Below are positions 15,202-24,854 of a DNA stretch of 64,000 nt, one piece after another. Source of the stretch: a bacterium (lineage in GTDB: Bacteria > SZUA-182 > DTGQ01); assembly GCA_040755755.1 (NCBI GenBank), contig JBFLZW010000002.1, positions 68,337 through 132,336 on the forward strand. Reading direction: 5' to 3'. The position numbers were made by a program, and so were the translations under genes. A model generated the notes under the pieces. That model was given only the letters and a program-made list of their open reading frames with translations. It did no database searches and had not been told where the DNA came from. Position 1 is the first letter of the stretch; every line of letters starts with the position of its first letter.

Positions 15202-17262
15202 TTACAGCCTCCGGTACAGGGCCTCCGGGATATAGTAATTTTTGCGGTTCAGTATCACACCCATGATCGGCACTGATCCGCTCAGCATTCCCTTGACTCT
15301 TCGGACGGATTCCATGCTGGTCCTGCCTGCATGGACCACCAGGATGAGGCCATCCAGGTGCGCTCCCAGCAGGATCGGATCGGAATAGGCGTTCAGGGCG
15401 CAGCAATCGAATAAGATATAGTCGAAGTGTTCTTTAAACTCCTGGATTGTTTTCTCCAGAGTGGCGGATTTCAGCAGATACAGAGGATTGATCGCCGGCT
15501 CCCCGGCGGTGATGATTGAAAGATTGGGAATTTTGCAGGACCGCAAAACATCCTTCCATCCGACCTTTTCCCGGATTACTTCCCCCAGCCCTTCTGATTT
15601 TGGCAGGCCGAAAAGGCTGTGGAGCTTCGGGCTCCGGAAGTTGGCATCCACCAGGAGCACCCTGGCCTCTTCGGTCAGCGCAGAGGTAAGCGCGAAGTTG
15701 GCGGCCACGCTGGAAGTGCCCTCACCGGAGTTTGAGCTTGCAAACATCAATGCCTGGAGCCTGCTGCCCGGATTGGCCAGGTAAAGGTTATTCTTGATCC
15801 TCTGATACTCCTCGATGATTTTTGACGGCGGGGAGTAAATTTTCTGCTCCAGCCCCAAAAGACGGCGACTGCGCTGTATCAGGAAGCGGGGAAGAAACAG
15901 CAGCCACCCTTTCAGCCCTTCTCCCTGTTCCCTCCCCGAAGGGAGAAGGTTCAACGATTCAAACCGTTTGATATATTCCGGGGAAAGAGGTTTCGGTCTG
16001 GCTGGTTCTGCTGTCCTGAAATTTTCTGAAGGCTGATCATTCTGAAGAAGGGAGCCCTCCTTCTCCTGTCCAGGGGGGGTGCTCTGCTGCCTGGTGGCCT
16101 CGAAGGCTTTCTGCTGGCGGGCTGTCCTGCTGGCCGGCGGCAGTCCGCGGGGCGGACCCGGACTGACCATGAAGTCCTTTTCTCCTGCGGCATGTTCTCC
16201 CGGTTTTCTTTCCTGCTGCTGTTCCTGCCCATACTGCCCCAGAATTGCCCGCAGACCATCCCGCAGAAATCTTTGAGCTTCATCTTCCTCCCCTGCTGCT
16301 CCTGATGTCCGCCAGGGATACATCCTTTTGCCTGAATTGATAAGCCGGTATCGATAGTCTGGCATCTGAAACCAGTAAGCTCTCGCTTCTGCGGGTGAAC
16401 CGGCAGCAGGCAGATGACTTCTGCTTCGCTGAACGAGGCGCGACTGGTCAGGTTGTATCTCCGGGCTTTCGAAGAGTGAGGAAAGATCCTGAATGATATC
16501 CTGATCGATAAGCTGCTGCTGGCGGCTGAACCCCAGGAGCAGTGCCTTGTCGCATATATTATTGATGAGCCTTGGAATTCCCTGGGACCGATAGTAAATT
16601 TCCAGCAGCGCTTCATAGGAGAAAATATCCTGCTGGTCCCGTCCTGCGCTTTGCAGGCGGTATTCAACATAGTGGAAGCTTTCCGATTCGGTCAAAGGAT
16701 CGATCCGGCAGCTCAAATCTACCCGCTGCTTGAGCTGCTGGAACGCGGGCTGGTTCAATTTGGTTTGCAGCTCCGGTTGCCCCGCCAGGATGATCGACAG
16801 GAGTTTCTGGTCAGCCGTCTCCAGATTGAGCAGCAGCCTGATTTGCTCCAGTTGCCGCCAATCCAGGTTTTGTGCCTCATCGATAACCAGGACCACTGAT
16901 ATCCCCTGCTGGAGCTGGTGCAGCAGTCCCTCCCGAAGGAGCCCGAAGCTGTCTCTGGATGCCCCTATGCCGGTAACTCCGAGCTTTTCCAGGAGATGGC
17001 CAATGAGTGCGTTGTTCCCTGACCCGGTATCGAGGAAAAAGATCATCTTAACCGCCTGGCCGATCTCCTTTTGAATGACCTGGAGAAGGGCTGTCTTCCC
17101 GGTACCTGCCTTGCCGGTAACCGTGATCAGCCCCTTCTTTTCCCGGATGGCATACAGAAGGAAAAGGAGTGTGCGCTGATGGCCGGAGCTCATGAAGAAG
17201 AAATCAGGATCAGGGGTATTGTTAAAAGGAGGACCGGTAAGCCCGTAGAATGTGGTGTACAT
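15202..17262 (-). CDS. XrtA-type ExeA-like AAA ATPase fused to a tyrosine-autokinase-like domain
   Basis: A 686-residue fusion. Residues 1-265 match the ExeA-like ATPases of exosortase/PEP-CTERM loci: opening FYGLTGPPF, Walker A GKAGTGKTAL near 50, Walker B VLVIDEAQNL near 130. A Pro/Gln/Glu-rich linker (about 270-480) leads to a CpsD/Wzc-type autokinase domain with a Walker A region at about 508-518, VLLVDANFRSP (Walker A') and YILFDCC (Walker B). The autokinase P-loop reads SGEGTSS, so the usual P-loop lysine of GEGKS/T is absent. The C-terminus has a short Tyr cluster (NYYIPEALY). It lies 18 bp after the chain-length gene and probably controls polysaccharide polymer length or export. Exosortase itself is not in view. 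Confidence 0.85.
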   Translation of the reverse strand: MYTTFYGLTGPPFNNTPDPDFFFMSSGHQRTLLFLLYAIREKKGLITVTGKAGTGKTALLQVIQKEIGQAVKMIFFLDTGSGNNALIGHLLEKLGVTGIGASRDSFGLLREGLLHQLQQGISVVLVIDEAQNLDWRQLEQIRLLLNLETADQKLLSIILAGQPELQTKLNQPAFQQLKQRVDLSCRIDPLTESESFHYVEYRLQSAGRDQQDIFSYEALLEIYYRSQGIPRLINNICDKALLLGFSRQQQLIDQDIIQDLSSLFESPEIQPDQSRLVQRSRSHLPAAGSPAEARAYWFQMPDYRYRLINSGKRMYPWRTSGAAGEEDEAQRFLRDGLRAILGQYGQEQQQERKPGEHAAGEKDFMVSPGPPRGLPPASRTARQQKAFEATRQQSTPPGQEKEGSLLQNDQPSENFRTAEPARPKPLSPEYIKRFESLNLLPSGREQGEGLKGWLLFLPRFLIQRSRRLLGLEQKIYSPPSKIIEEYQRIKNNLYLANPGSRLQALMFASSNSGEGTSSVAANFALTSALTEEARVLLVDANFRSPKLHSLFGLPKSEGLGEVIREKVGWKDVLRSCKIPNLSIITAGEPAINPLYLLKSATLEKTIQEFKEHFDYILFDCCALNAYSDPILLGAHLDGLILVVHAGRTSMESVRRVKGMLSGSVPIMGVILNRKNYYIPEALYRRL

Positions 17263-17280
17263 GCTCCATCTATACCTTTT

Positions 17281-18852
17281 CTACTCTTTAATATCCGGAA
17301 TCGAACCCAGGACCGGCAGGTCAATCGACGCCTCAAGCTCCTCCGCTGACTCTACCGAGTGGTCAAGCATTTCCGATATGAGGGCAACGCCCAGGCTTGC
17401 GGTAATTCCCAATATAATGGCCATAAAAATTCTGAGGAGCTTGTTGGTTTTTCGCGGCACCAGGGGAACCAGGGCAGGTTCGATGATACTGATATTGGCA
17501 AAGCGGGCTGCATCCATAGCCTCAGAAATACGGTTTTCTTCCACTTTCTTCCGATAGAGCTGATAGTTTTCTTCATCGATTTTGAGCTGGCGCTGCAGCT
17601 GATTGAATTCCAATTCGATCTTGTTGAGATCGGCCAGTTTCTGACTGCACAGGGCCAGGTTTTTGGCGAGATTGTCCTTCCTGGCCTCAAGGGCTTCCAG
17701 ATCGACCTGTTTTTTCATGATCTCTTCAGTCAGCTTGAGGTAGATATCATTGAGCCCGACATGCACTTCGTATTGTACCGGACTGCTCAGCTCACACAAC
17801 TGCGATTCCACTTCCTCAATCTCTTTTCGAATGTCGAGGATCTTGCGCTGATTGGCATCGGCATACATATTCATCATTTGGGTTTCACGGAGTTTGAGCT
17901 GGGAAAGCTGAGAGTTTAACTGATCTTTCAGGGGATCCTGCCGGGAAATCTCGGTCAGCAGAATTCTTTCCTTCTGGGCAGCCAGTTGTTCTTTCTGCTG
18001 CCGTATCTGCTCTCTGATCCCCCTGATGGTACTCTGGGTGGCCTCCAGGCTGCTTTCATACTCCCCCTCCTGCCTGATAAGGATATCCCGCTGTAAGCTT
18101 AACTCAGCCAGGGAGAATTGTTTTTTAAATTCTTCCAGCCTCTGTTCCGATGCATCCAGCTTTTGCTTGAATTCAATAGCCTGCTCGGAAAAGAACTGAT
18201 ATGCCCCCGGGGTCTTATACACATTCAGGTGCTGATCGAGATAAAAGTCCAGCAGGGTATTGACAACATCAGCGGATACCGCGGGTTCAGGGTCGGAAAA
18301 GCTGACCATAATTACGTTGGATTGGTTTACGATACTGACCGCAAGGTTTTTTTGGATCCGAAGCACCGCTGATTTAAAAGGTGACAGGGCCTCCTGAGGT
18401 GCAGGGGCAAGGGGGAGTATATAATACAGAAGATTTTTCACCTCATGAAAAATCCTGGTCAGGGTCTGGCGTATGCCGGAGCGGGGGGGAGTTTTTCCTT
18501 TCCCGGTTTTGCCTGGCGATTTCGTGAGGTCAACACCCAGCTTTGCTACCACCTTCTCGGCCAGCACTCTGCTGCGAAGAATCTCGATTTCCGAATTGAT
18601 ATCTTCCAGGCGGGTAATATCCATAATCCGCTCCGGAGTAGTCATCACCGCTGTGGTGGGAATAGCGTTTTCCCTCCCCTCTTTGACCAGGATTTTTGCT
18701 GTACTTTCATAGACCGGCACCTGGTTGACGATGATGAAGACAGCCAGTGATGTCACCGCCACGAAGGTCAGCAGGATTTTCCCTTTGTGCTTAAAGAAAA
18801 TCGCGAGTAAATCCCGCAATGACCTGTTGATAGTCTTCTGCTCATCCATCAT
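17281..18852 (-). CDS. Polysaccharide chain-length determinant (Wzz/GNVR family co-polymerase)
   Basis: A 523-residue inner-membrane protein of the polysaccharide co-polymerase type. A transmembrane helix lies at about residues 15-35 with a Wzz domain after it. A long periplasmic coiled coil occupies about 200-420 and includes the GNVR-like region. A second helix near 465-490 (LLRIFMAIILGITASLGVAL) precedes the cytoplasmic tail ending VLGSIPDIKE. The protein sets polymer length and contacts the cytoplasmic kinase, here the fused ATPase/kinase encoded 18 bp downstream. Confidence 0.88.
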   Translation of the reverse strand: MMDEQKTINRSLRDLLAIFFKHKGKILLTFVAVTSLAVFIIVNQVPVYESTAKILVKEGRENAIPTTAVMTTPERIMDITRLEDINSEIEILRSRVLAEKVVAKLGVDLTKSPGKTGKGKTPPRSGIRQTLTRIFHEVKNLLYYILPLAPAPQEALSPFKSAVLRIQKNLAVSIVNQSNVIMVSFSDPEPAVSADVVNTLLDFYLDQHLNVYKTPGAYQFFSEQAIEFKQKLDASEQRLEEFKKQFSLAELSLQRDILIRQEGEYESSLEATQSTIRGIREQIRQQKEQLAAQKERILLTEISRQDPLKDQLNSQLSQLKLRETQMMNMYADANQRKILDIRKEIEEVESQLCELSSPVQYEVHVGLNDIYLKLTEEIMKKQVDLEALEARKDNLAKNLALCSQKLADLNKIELEFNQLQRQLKIDEENYQLYRKKVEENRISEAMDAARFANISIIEPALVPLVPRKTNKLLRIFMAIILGITASLGVALISEMLDHSVESAEELEASIDLPVLGSIPDIKE

Positions 18853-18895
18853 TGCTTCTTCCCTTCAGAATCCCTGCGCCTGACGCTCCGCGCCA

Positions 18896-19747
18896 TCATT
18901 TCCCCCGGATCAGGTCAGTAAATACCTCACTGGGGACAATCTGGTTCATATATTGATCGACAAACTGGTCTACCTTGCCGATCAGCGTCTTGGGCACATA
19001 AACTACATCGTTCGGCTGGAGCTGAAGGTCATTTTTCACCAGCCGCTTGCTGAGAAACAGTTTCATAAGATCGACTTTGATTACCCGAAAGCCCGGCTGT
19101 CCGATATTTCTCAGGACCAGCACACTGCGCATTTCAGCGGTATTCTTAAACCCGCCTGCCGCAAAGATGGCCTGGAGCGCTGTCTTGCCGCTGCCAAGAT
19201 TGACCATCTGCGGAGTGGATACCTCTCCGCCAACGTAAACCTGATGGGAATAACTTGCGACCGCGACCGTAACTTCAGGATCACGGAGGATTTTTGCATA
19301 TTTCTCCCGAATGATCTGCTGGGCCTTTGAGGATGAAAGCCCTTTCACCTTGACATCTCCAATGAGCTGCAGGGTGATCAGTCCATCGGGCCGGATAACC
19401 GTTTTGGTGTTGAGCTCCGGATGGTAATACAGGCTGATCGCCAGCTCATCCCCGGTCTGAAGGAGGTATTCGGTTTCCGACGGCTCCCCCTGGTAATTCG
19501 AGCGCATGACCTGCATCTCACCGATGTCGTCATAGGCGTAGTGCGGGCTGCATCCCAACAGGCTATGGCATACCAGGATAATGCCAGGGACCATCAGCCA
19601 CCACCACCAGCCCGATCGACGGTTCCCAGTCATCTTGTGCATCCCTGCATCCCCATTCGATAAGCTGTCTTTTGGATGTCCGCCGGTGGAGGTCGTTTTT
19701 GGATTTTTCTGGTCAAGTTTTTTCCACCTGCCATGATAATTGGTCAT
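18896..19747 (-). CDS. Polysaccharide export lipoprotein (Wza-like)
   Basis: A 283-codon frame encoding a Wza/GfcE-type outer-membrane export protein. The lipobox LLGC is preceded by a hydrophobic run (WWWWLMVPGIILV). A start at the internal MHKMTGNRRSG (near 19642) would give a normal lipoprotein signal and is likely the true one. The Poly_export domain (LQTGDELAISLYYHPELN, PDGLITLQLIGDVKVKG) is followed by a SLBB-like domain (VYVGGEVSTPQMVNL). It lies upstream of the co-polymerase gene on the same strand; the three genes form a minimal export operon with no glycosyltransferases alongside. Confidence 0.87.
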   Translation of the reverse strand: MTNYHGRWKKLDQKNPKTTSTGGHPKDSLSNGDAGMHKMTGNRRSGWWWWLMVPGIILVCHSLLGCSPHYAYDDIGEMQVMRSNYQGEPSETEYLLQTGDELAISLYYHPELNTKTVIRPDGLITLQLIGDVKVKGLSSSKAQQIIREKYAKILRDPEVTVAVASYSHQVYVGGEVSTPQMVNLGSGKTALQAIFAAGGFKNTAEMRSVLVLRNIGQPGFRVIKVDLMKLFLSKRLVKNDLQLQPNDVVYVPKTLIGKVDQFVDQYMNQIVPSEVFTDLIRGK

Positions 19748-20289
19748 TTATCGACCACGGTCTTCACCGCTGAATCACTCTGGTTCGAAGACGCTACCCG
19801 GAATAGCGTTCAAGAATTCCTGGACCTCAGGATGGATAAGTAAGGCAGAGACCGGATATTTTCTGTACCGGGCTATGCCTTTTTTACGCAAAATTCGTAC
19901 CAAAATTTGGTTCTGAGCCCTCTGCAGCCCATAAAGTACCGATAGAAGGGCTGGCCCGAAAATCAGCCTTGAGCTACCCAAACAGAGAAAAAGAAACCAC
20001 ATCCGCAAGGGTTACAGGAAGGACTTGGTCGCGTATATTCCCCACGCTCTTGTCTGAATTTCAACAGGTTGTTGAGATTCAGACGCTATAGTATTGAGTT
20101 ATCCTCGTGTTGACAAGGGAGTCTAATGGTTGTAAAATGGTGAACCGATAAAAGTAAAACATCTGATAATATAATTATTAATCAAAAGGTTGATAGAGTC
20201 AATCTTTTATTTCTGAAAAAGGCCGAATAGTACCATGAAACATCAGGGGGAAACAGGAGAAAGGATAAGGCGAGGGGGTACGGTATATT
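19748..20289. other. Divergent intergenic region
   Basis: About 540 bp between the minus-strand export operon and the plus-strand dnaJ-htrA fusion. A 77-codon minus-strand frame (19775-20008) ends with HPEVQEFLNAIPGSVFEPE but shows no family features or clear ribosome-binding site, so it is not called. The AT-rich stretch at 20090-20220 is the likely promoter area for the fusion gene. Confidence 0.4.
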
Positions 20290-22773
20290 ATGATCAAGAA
20301 GGATTACTATGAAATCTTGGAAGTCCCTCGGAATGCTGCCCCGGAAGAGATAAAGAAAGCCTATCGGAAAAAGGCGCTCCAATATCATCCGGACCGCAAT
20401 CCGGGCAACCCGGAGGCGGAGGAAAAATTCAAAGAGGCTTCCGAAGCCTACGAGGTTCTGAGCGATGCCCAGAAGAGGAGCCTCTACGATCAATTCGGCC
20501 ATGCAGGCCTGCAGAATTCGGGCTTTACCGGCTTTAACTTCGATGATATATTCGGGAGTGACCTTTTCAGCAGTTTCGGTGATATTTTCGGAGATTTCTT
20601 CGGGTTCAGAACCGGAAGGTCCGGCCGTCCGCGTCCGGCACGGGGAGCGGACCTTGGGCAGGAGGTAGCGATCTCTTTTCGTGAGGCGGCCTTTGGACTG
20701 GAAACCGATATTGAAGTGGAAAGACACGAAACCTGCCCGACCTGCCAGGGGAGCGGAACAAAACCCGGCACGTCACCACAGGTCTGCCGCATCTGCGGCG
20801 GACGGGGGCAGGTGCAGCGCACCCAGGGCTTTTTAAGCATTACCACCGTTTGTCCGCAGTGCCGGGGCACCGGTCAGGTGATAGAATCCCCCTGTCCGCA
20901 GTGCCGGGCAATGGGCAAAGTACCCCAGAAGAGAAAACTGCATGTCAAGATCCCCGCTGGTGTAGATAATGGCTCCCAGCTCCGGCTGCTGGGAGAAGGA
21001 GCGCTCGGAGAGCGGGGAGGTCCCCCCGGTGATCTTTACATCACCATTCAGGTCAAAGAGGATGATTTTTTCTCCCGCAAGGATGACGATGTGCTGTGCA
21101 CTGTTCCCATATCCTTTGCCCAGGCTGCCCTGGGAGCGGAAATCGAGGTTCCGACACTCTCCGGGCCGCATAAACTGGAAATCCCCCGGGGAACGCAGAG
21201 CGGTACCGTGATGCGGATTAAAAAAGCGGGCTTTCCCAATGTCTACGGCAAGGGAAAGGGAGACCAACTGGTAACGATCGTCGTGGAGGTCCCCACCAGT
21301 CTTACGCCCCGGCAGGAAGAGCTGTTGCGCAAATTCGACCAGGCAGGGGATGAAAAAAAGCCGCATCAGGAGGAGAAACAGCACAAGAAGGGTTTTTTCC
21401 ATTTTCTGGGATTGTTGTCGCTGGTTTTTTTTCTGCTCCTGACTTCGACTTCCCCGGCCGGGGCATCGGCGGATGCTGCCCGTGAGGGTCGCAAGACGCC
21501 AATTGTCAAAGTGGTCGAGAAGGTGAGCCCGGCGGTAGTCAATATCAGTACCGAACGGATTGTGCGGGAGAGAGTCAATCCTTTTGGCAATCCCTTCTTC
21601 GATAATTTTTTCGATAATTTTTTCGATACCTTTCCTCCGAGGAGCTACAAGGAGCAGAGCCTGGGATCGGGAGTTATCATTGATCCCAAAGGACACATTC
21701 TGACCAATGAGCACGTTATCCTCAAGGCCTCCAAAATCAAAATCACCCTGGCCGACAACCGCGAGTTCGAGGGGAAACTGGTCGGTTCTGATCCCCGCTC
21801 GGATCTGGCCGTCGTGAAAATAGATTCTCCGAAAAACCTGCCCTATATCACTACCGGACAATCCGAGGATCTGATGGTGGGTGAAACGGTAGTGGCCATC
21901 GGAAACCCTTTCGGCCTCTCTCATACCGTAACCACCGGGGTGATCAGCGCTGTCAACCGCACGGTAAAGGTTAACGAAGACCTTGTCTACCACGGTTTCA
22001 TTCAGACAGACGCTTCCATCAATCCCGGAAACAGTGGAGGGCCGCTGATGAATATCACCGGGGAGTTGATCGGCATTAATACTGCCATTTACCAGAAAGC
22101 CGAGGGGATAGGTTTCGCTATTCCCATCGACCGGGCCAAAAGAATTATTGCCGACCTGATCACCTATGGCAAGGTCCGCAAGGTCTGGCTGGGGATTCGT
22201 GTTCAAAATCTTACCAGGGACCTGGCAGGCTATTTCAACCTCAGTCATCCGGCGGCAGGGGTCATTGTCACCCGCATCATCGACGGCAGTCCGGCTGAGA
22301 AGGCAGGGCTTCAGCGGGGAGACATCATCCAGAAAATCAATAGCGATCAGATCGCTTCCCAGGAGGTTTATTCCTCGGTTGTGGCCGGATTTACCGCGGA
22401 CAGTGAGATGAAAATCTCGGTGTTGCGGGAAGGAAAGCCCCTGACCATCGACATTAAACCTGCCCGGCTGACCCAGGAGATTGCTGAAAAAATTGCCAAA
22501 GACCTGCTTGGTTTGACCGTCAAGGGGTTTAGCTCTTCATTCGGGGGAATGGGCGAGCGGGACTCCGGCGTGGCTGTAAGCTCTGTCCGGGGCAGGAGCC
22601 CCGTTGCCAAGGCAGGCATCCAAAAGGGAGACATCATCCGCCGGATCAATGATAAGGAGATACAAAACCTGAAAGATTTTCAGGAAGTTATCATTGCCAA
22701 TGCCGATCGGGACAGCCTGCTCCTTCTGGTCCAAAGAGGACCTTATATTTATCCGGTCACGATCGGTTTCTAA
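20290..22773 (+). CDS. DnaJ chaperone - HtrA/DegP serine protease fusion
   Basis: One uninterrupted 827-codon frame. Residues 1-365 are a complete DnaJ: J domain with HPD at 33-35, Gly/Phe-rich stretch (70-110), four zinc motifs ([32 protein letters not shown] at about 149-209) and the C-terminal substrate domains. Residues 366-394 are a hydrophobic segment ending PAGASA, like an HtrA signal peptide. Residues 400-827 are a complete HtrA protease with His475 (TNEHV), Asp505 (RSDLAVV), Ser582 (GNSGGP) and two PDZ domains (about 635-725 and 740-827). As drawn, the cochaperone is cytoplasmic and the protease periplasmic, tethered through the membrane. Alternative: two overlapping genes. ATG 21350 lies in the +1 frame and opens [14 protein letters not shown], and a single extra T in the run 21393-21398 would join it to the HtrA frame. 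Confidence 0.85.
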   Translation: MIKKDYYEILEVPRNAAPEEIKKAYRKKALQYHPDRNPGNPEAEEKFKEASEAYEVLSDAQKRSLYDQFGHAGLQNSGFTGFNFDDIFGSDLFSSFGDIFGDFFGFRTGRSGRPRPARGADLGQEVAISFREAAFGLETDIEVERHETCPTCQGSGTKPGTSPQVCRICGGRGQVQRTQGFLSITTVCPQCRGTGQVIESPCPQCRAMGKVPQKRKLHVKIPAGVDNGSQLRLLGEGALGERGGPPGDLYITIQVKEDDFFSRKDDDVLCTVPISFAQAALGAEIEVPTLSGPHKLEIPRGTQSGTVMRIKKAGFPNVYGKGKGDQLVTIVVEVPTSLTPRQEELLRKFDQAGDEKKPHQEEKQHKKGFFHFLGLLSLVFFLLLTSTSPAGASADAAREGRKTPIVKVVEKVSPAVVNISTERIVRERVNPFGNPFFDNFFDNFFDTFPPRSYKEQSLGSGVIIDPKGHILTNEHVILKASKIKITLADNREFEGKLVGSDPRSDLAVVKIDSPKNLPYITTGQSEDLMVGETVVAIGNPFGLSHTVTTGVISAVNRTVKVNEDLVYHGFIQTDASINPGNSGGPLMNITGELIGINTAIYQKAEGIGFAIPIDRAKRIIADLITYGKVRKVWLGIRVQNLTRDLAGYFNLSHPAAGVIVTRIIDGSPAEKAGLQRGDIIQKINSDQIASQEVYSSVVAGFTADSEMKISVLREGKPLTIDIKPARLTQEIAEKIAKDLLGLTVKGFSSSFGGMGERDSGVAVSSVRGRSPVAKAGIQKGDIIRRINDKEIQNLKDFQEVIIANADRDSLLLLVQRGPYIYPVTIGF

Positions 22774-23032
22774 GATCATACCGATAAAAAGGATGTCCTC
22801 ATCTTTAACCATGACCTGTTCGATTTCCTGTCTCTTCTCCGCAGATGGAGAGCATGGATCTATTCATATATTCAATTTTGACTGCCAAAATTATCGATAA
22901 CTGAAATTTATACACCGGCACAAAAGTTGCTCCTTCCGTAAAGCATATGATCGAGGCAATCGTATGCGGCTCGCGAACATAGGCTAGATAAGAACCGTTC
23001 CCGTTGTTATCCGTTGCGGTAAGGAGATCAAG

Positions 23033-24094
23033 ATGAAGAAGTGCAATTCCCTGGGTCGGCTGCTGGTAATTTCAACCGCTTATACTGTGCTCTTATTCCT
23101 GCTGACTATGACTATCTCGCCTGGCAACTGCCAGGTACCGTCTTCCTACCCATATACCACGTATCCTTATACAACGTATCCGACCGGCACTACGAGCGGA
23201 TATCCCTACACGGTGTATCCGAGCCAATCTGCTACATCTTACTCTTACTCACCGCTGACAGGTTACACTGTTAATCCCTATACTCAGGCGACTGCCGCGG
23301 TCCCTTATGGGACCACATACGGGACTACCTATCCGCAGTATGGTACTTCCTATACTACGGTGCCATCCTACGGCACTTCGGCCTATGGCCTGCCTGTATA
23401 TGGTACTTCCGGATATAATATCCTGGTGATCGCTGCTCCTTCGAATTCTTATACCAATCCCTTATCCTCGTATCCTGCCATAAGTACCTATCCAGGCACA
23501 TATCCTTTTGATGGCAGAATAGCGGCCATTTATCTGCCGACGCAGAGCACCTATCCTGCGTATCCGACATACCCTGCGTATCCTGCGTATCCGACGACGC
23601 CTGCGTATTCGACCTATCCGACCTATCCTGCGTATCCGACGACGCCTGCGTATTCGACATACCCGACCTATCCGACATACCCGACATATTCTACGTATCC
23701 GACCTATCCGACATACCCGACGACACAGACGTATCCGACCACACCTACCTATTCAACGAGTGTATCGGGCGGGTGGAGCGGTTCCTGGGTAAGTAACGGA
23801 ACCCAGGGAGGCGCTTCTCTTACCCTGACTCAGAGCGGAACCACGCTGACTGGCACGATAAACCTTACATCTTCGAATGGTCAGGCCAAATTGAACGCCA
23901 ATGTCAATGGAAGCATGAGCGGTACTACCCTGCAGCTTTGGGCAACTATTAATGGAGGTACGGATATCTTCAACCTGAGTATCATCGGAAACATTAACGG
24001 AACCGTGCTGAACGGCAATTACCGGATTACCAACAACAGCAGTATCGAGCTGGAATCCGGGACGCTTAACCTGGTCAAATCATCGCTCTATTAA
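23033..24094 (+). CDS. Secreted Tyr/Pro/Thr-repeat protein with C-terminal beta domain
   Basis: A 353-residue exported protein of unknown function. A signal peptide spans residues 1-34 (cleavage near GNCQ). Residues 35-240 are low-complexity and rich in Tyr, Pro, Thr and Ser, with dense tandem YPTYP/YPAYP/YSTYP units at about 175-240 (23560-23750). Residues 245-353 look like a compact beta-sheet domain with alternating hydrophobic/Thr-Ser strands (GGASLTLTQSGTTLTGTINL). A good ribosome-binding site (AAGGAGAT) precedes the ATG. The repeat resembles extended wall- or adhesion-type Pro/Tyr repeats and could be crosslinked or glycosylated; that is inference only. Confidence 0.75.
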   Translation: MKKCNSLGRLLVISTAYTVLLFLLTMTISPGNCQVPSSYPYTTYPYTTYPTGTTSGYPYTVYPSQSATSYSYSPLTGYTVNPYTQATAAVPYGTTYGTTYPQYGTSYTTVPSYGTSAYGLPVYGTSGYNILVIAAPSNSYTNPLSSYPAISTYPGTYPFDGRIAAIYLPTQSTYPAYPTYPAYPAYPTTPAYSTYPTYPAYPTTPAYSTYPTYPTYPTYSTYPTYPTYPTTQTYPTTPTYSTSVSGGWSGSWVSNGTQGGASLTLTQSGTTLTGTINLTSSNGQAKLNANVNGSMSGTTLQLWATINGGTDIFNLSIIGNINGTVLNGNYRITNNSSIELESGTLNLVKSSLY

Positions 24095-24302
24095 CCTGAG
24101 ATGAGGTAAAGCAGTATGGAGTGATTCCTGTTCACAAAACAAAACAGAGCTCCGTCTCGAAATACGACATCCTGCGCTGCTGAGGCTGCAAAAAAGGCAG
24201 GCTGGAAATCAGAATCGTCCGAAATGTATAGCTGCTTTTACTCCGGATCCGAGAGCACAAGTTCAACCAGGTATCATTCACCAGGAGAAGAGAAGGAGAA
24301 TC

Positions 24303-24629
24303 ATGAATAAGGAAGAACTCTCGAAAAAGTTGAATACAAGCAAGGAAAAGCTGCAACTTCATCTGGAAAGATTCAACTCGCTGAGGGAAGAAGGGAAAAC
24401 CCAGGAGGCCCTTGAGGAACTGAAAATCGCCCTCAGTTTCGCTGCTCAAACGCTGGAATACTCAAACTCCATACTGCAGGAGATCCATACTGATCTCACC
24501 AGTATGCCCCAGGAAACCAGGCAAAAAACCCTGCAGGCAATCGAAGGCAATTGCACCCGGACACTCAAGATCCGTTCGGAAAATCCTTTGTTGAATATCC
24601 ATGTCCCGGAGAAAAAGACCCTGCATTAG
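24303..24629 (+). CDS. Small coiled-coil hypothetical protein
   Basis: A 108-residue, charged, mostly helical protein beginning MNKEELSKKLNTSKEKLQLH, with heptad-like spacing through residue 65. A strong ribosome-binding site (AAGGAGAAT) lies just upstream. No signal peptide, membrane segment or recognisable domain is present. It lies between the Tyr-Pro-repeat protein and rpsO on the same strand, about 210 bp after the former. I do not recognise it. Confidence 0.6.
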   Translation: MNKEELSKKLNTSKEKLQLHLERFNSLREEGKTQEALEELKIALSFAAQTLEYSNSILQEIHTDLTSMPQETRQKTLQAIEGNCTRTLKIRSENPLLNIHVPEKKTLH

Positions 24630-24652
24630 TACAACGAGACATGGAAGAAGGA

Positions 24653-24727
24653 TCTCCCGCAGAGACGCAGAGGCGCAGAGAATGACCCAAAATGATATCC
24701 TCTGCGCCTTTGCGTCTCTGCGGGAGA
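24653..24727. repeat. Palindromic CTCCCGCAGAGACGC repeat, copy 1
   Basis: A 75-bp element with near-perfect inverted arms of about 28 bp: TCTCCCGCAGAGACGCAGAG at the left end and the complementary CTTTGCGTCTCTGCGGGAGA at the right end, around a 19-bp centre. The same arms occur at 30623-30699 and inside both MITE copies (35089-35365, 44199-44475). The transcript would form a very stable hairpin. Confidence 0.85.
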
Positions 24728-24823
24728 AATACCAAACAGCACAGGAATTCCCGCTCCCGCTTAAAACCTGCGGGAACAAGCATCGCGGGAAAGAGGGGTA
24801 TACAAACAGGAAAACAGCACCTG

Positions 24824-24854
24824 AAAAAAAGATACCCCTCTTTCGAGGGGTATC
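24824..24854 (-). terminator. Terminator-like hairpin, minus strand
   Basis: GATACCCCTC (24831-24840) pairs with GAGGGGTATC (24845-24854). Read on the minus strand, the stem is followed by seven T residues (complement of A 24824-24830). No minus-strand gene lies upstream, so it may be an orphan or serve an unseen short transcript. The rest of the 570-bp gap before rpsO shows nothing else beyond the palindromic repeat. Confidence 0.5.

Noticed and set aside
19775-20008. 77-codon minus-strand ORF
   Set aside because: No family match, no clear ribosome-binding site and no partner gene; coding status cannot be supported.
20833-22248. Minus-strand 471-codon frame
   Set aside because: Shadow of the dnaJ-htrA fusion; no motifs, and the codon pattern follows the plus strand.
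22880-23030. Possible structured RNA before the Tyr-Pro repeat gene
   Set aside because: Some short complementary words are present but none matches a riboswitch class I know, and no stable conserved core could be drawn.
23560-23750. Regular short direct repeats that could suggest a CRISPR array
   Set aside because: Repeats are 6-12 bp, contiguous, in frame and translate to YPT units; there are no spacers or cas genes.
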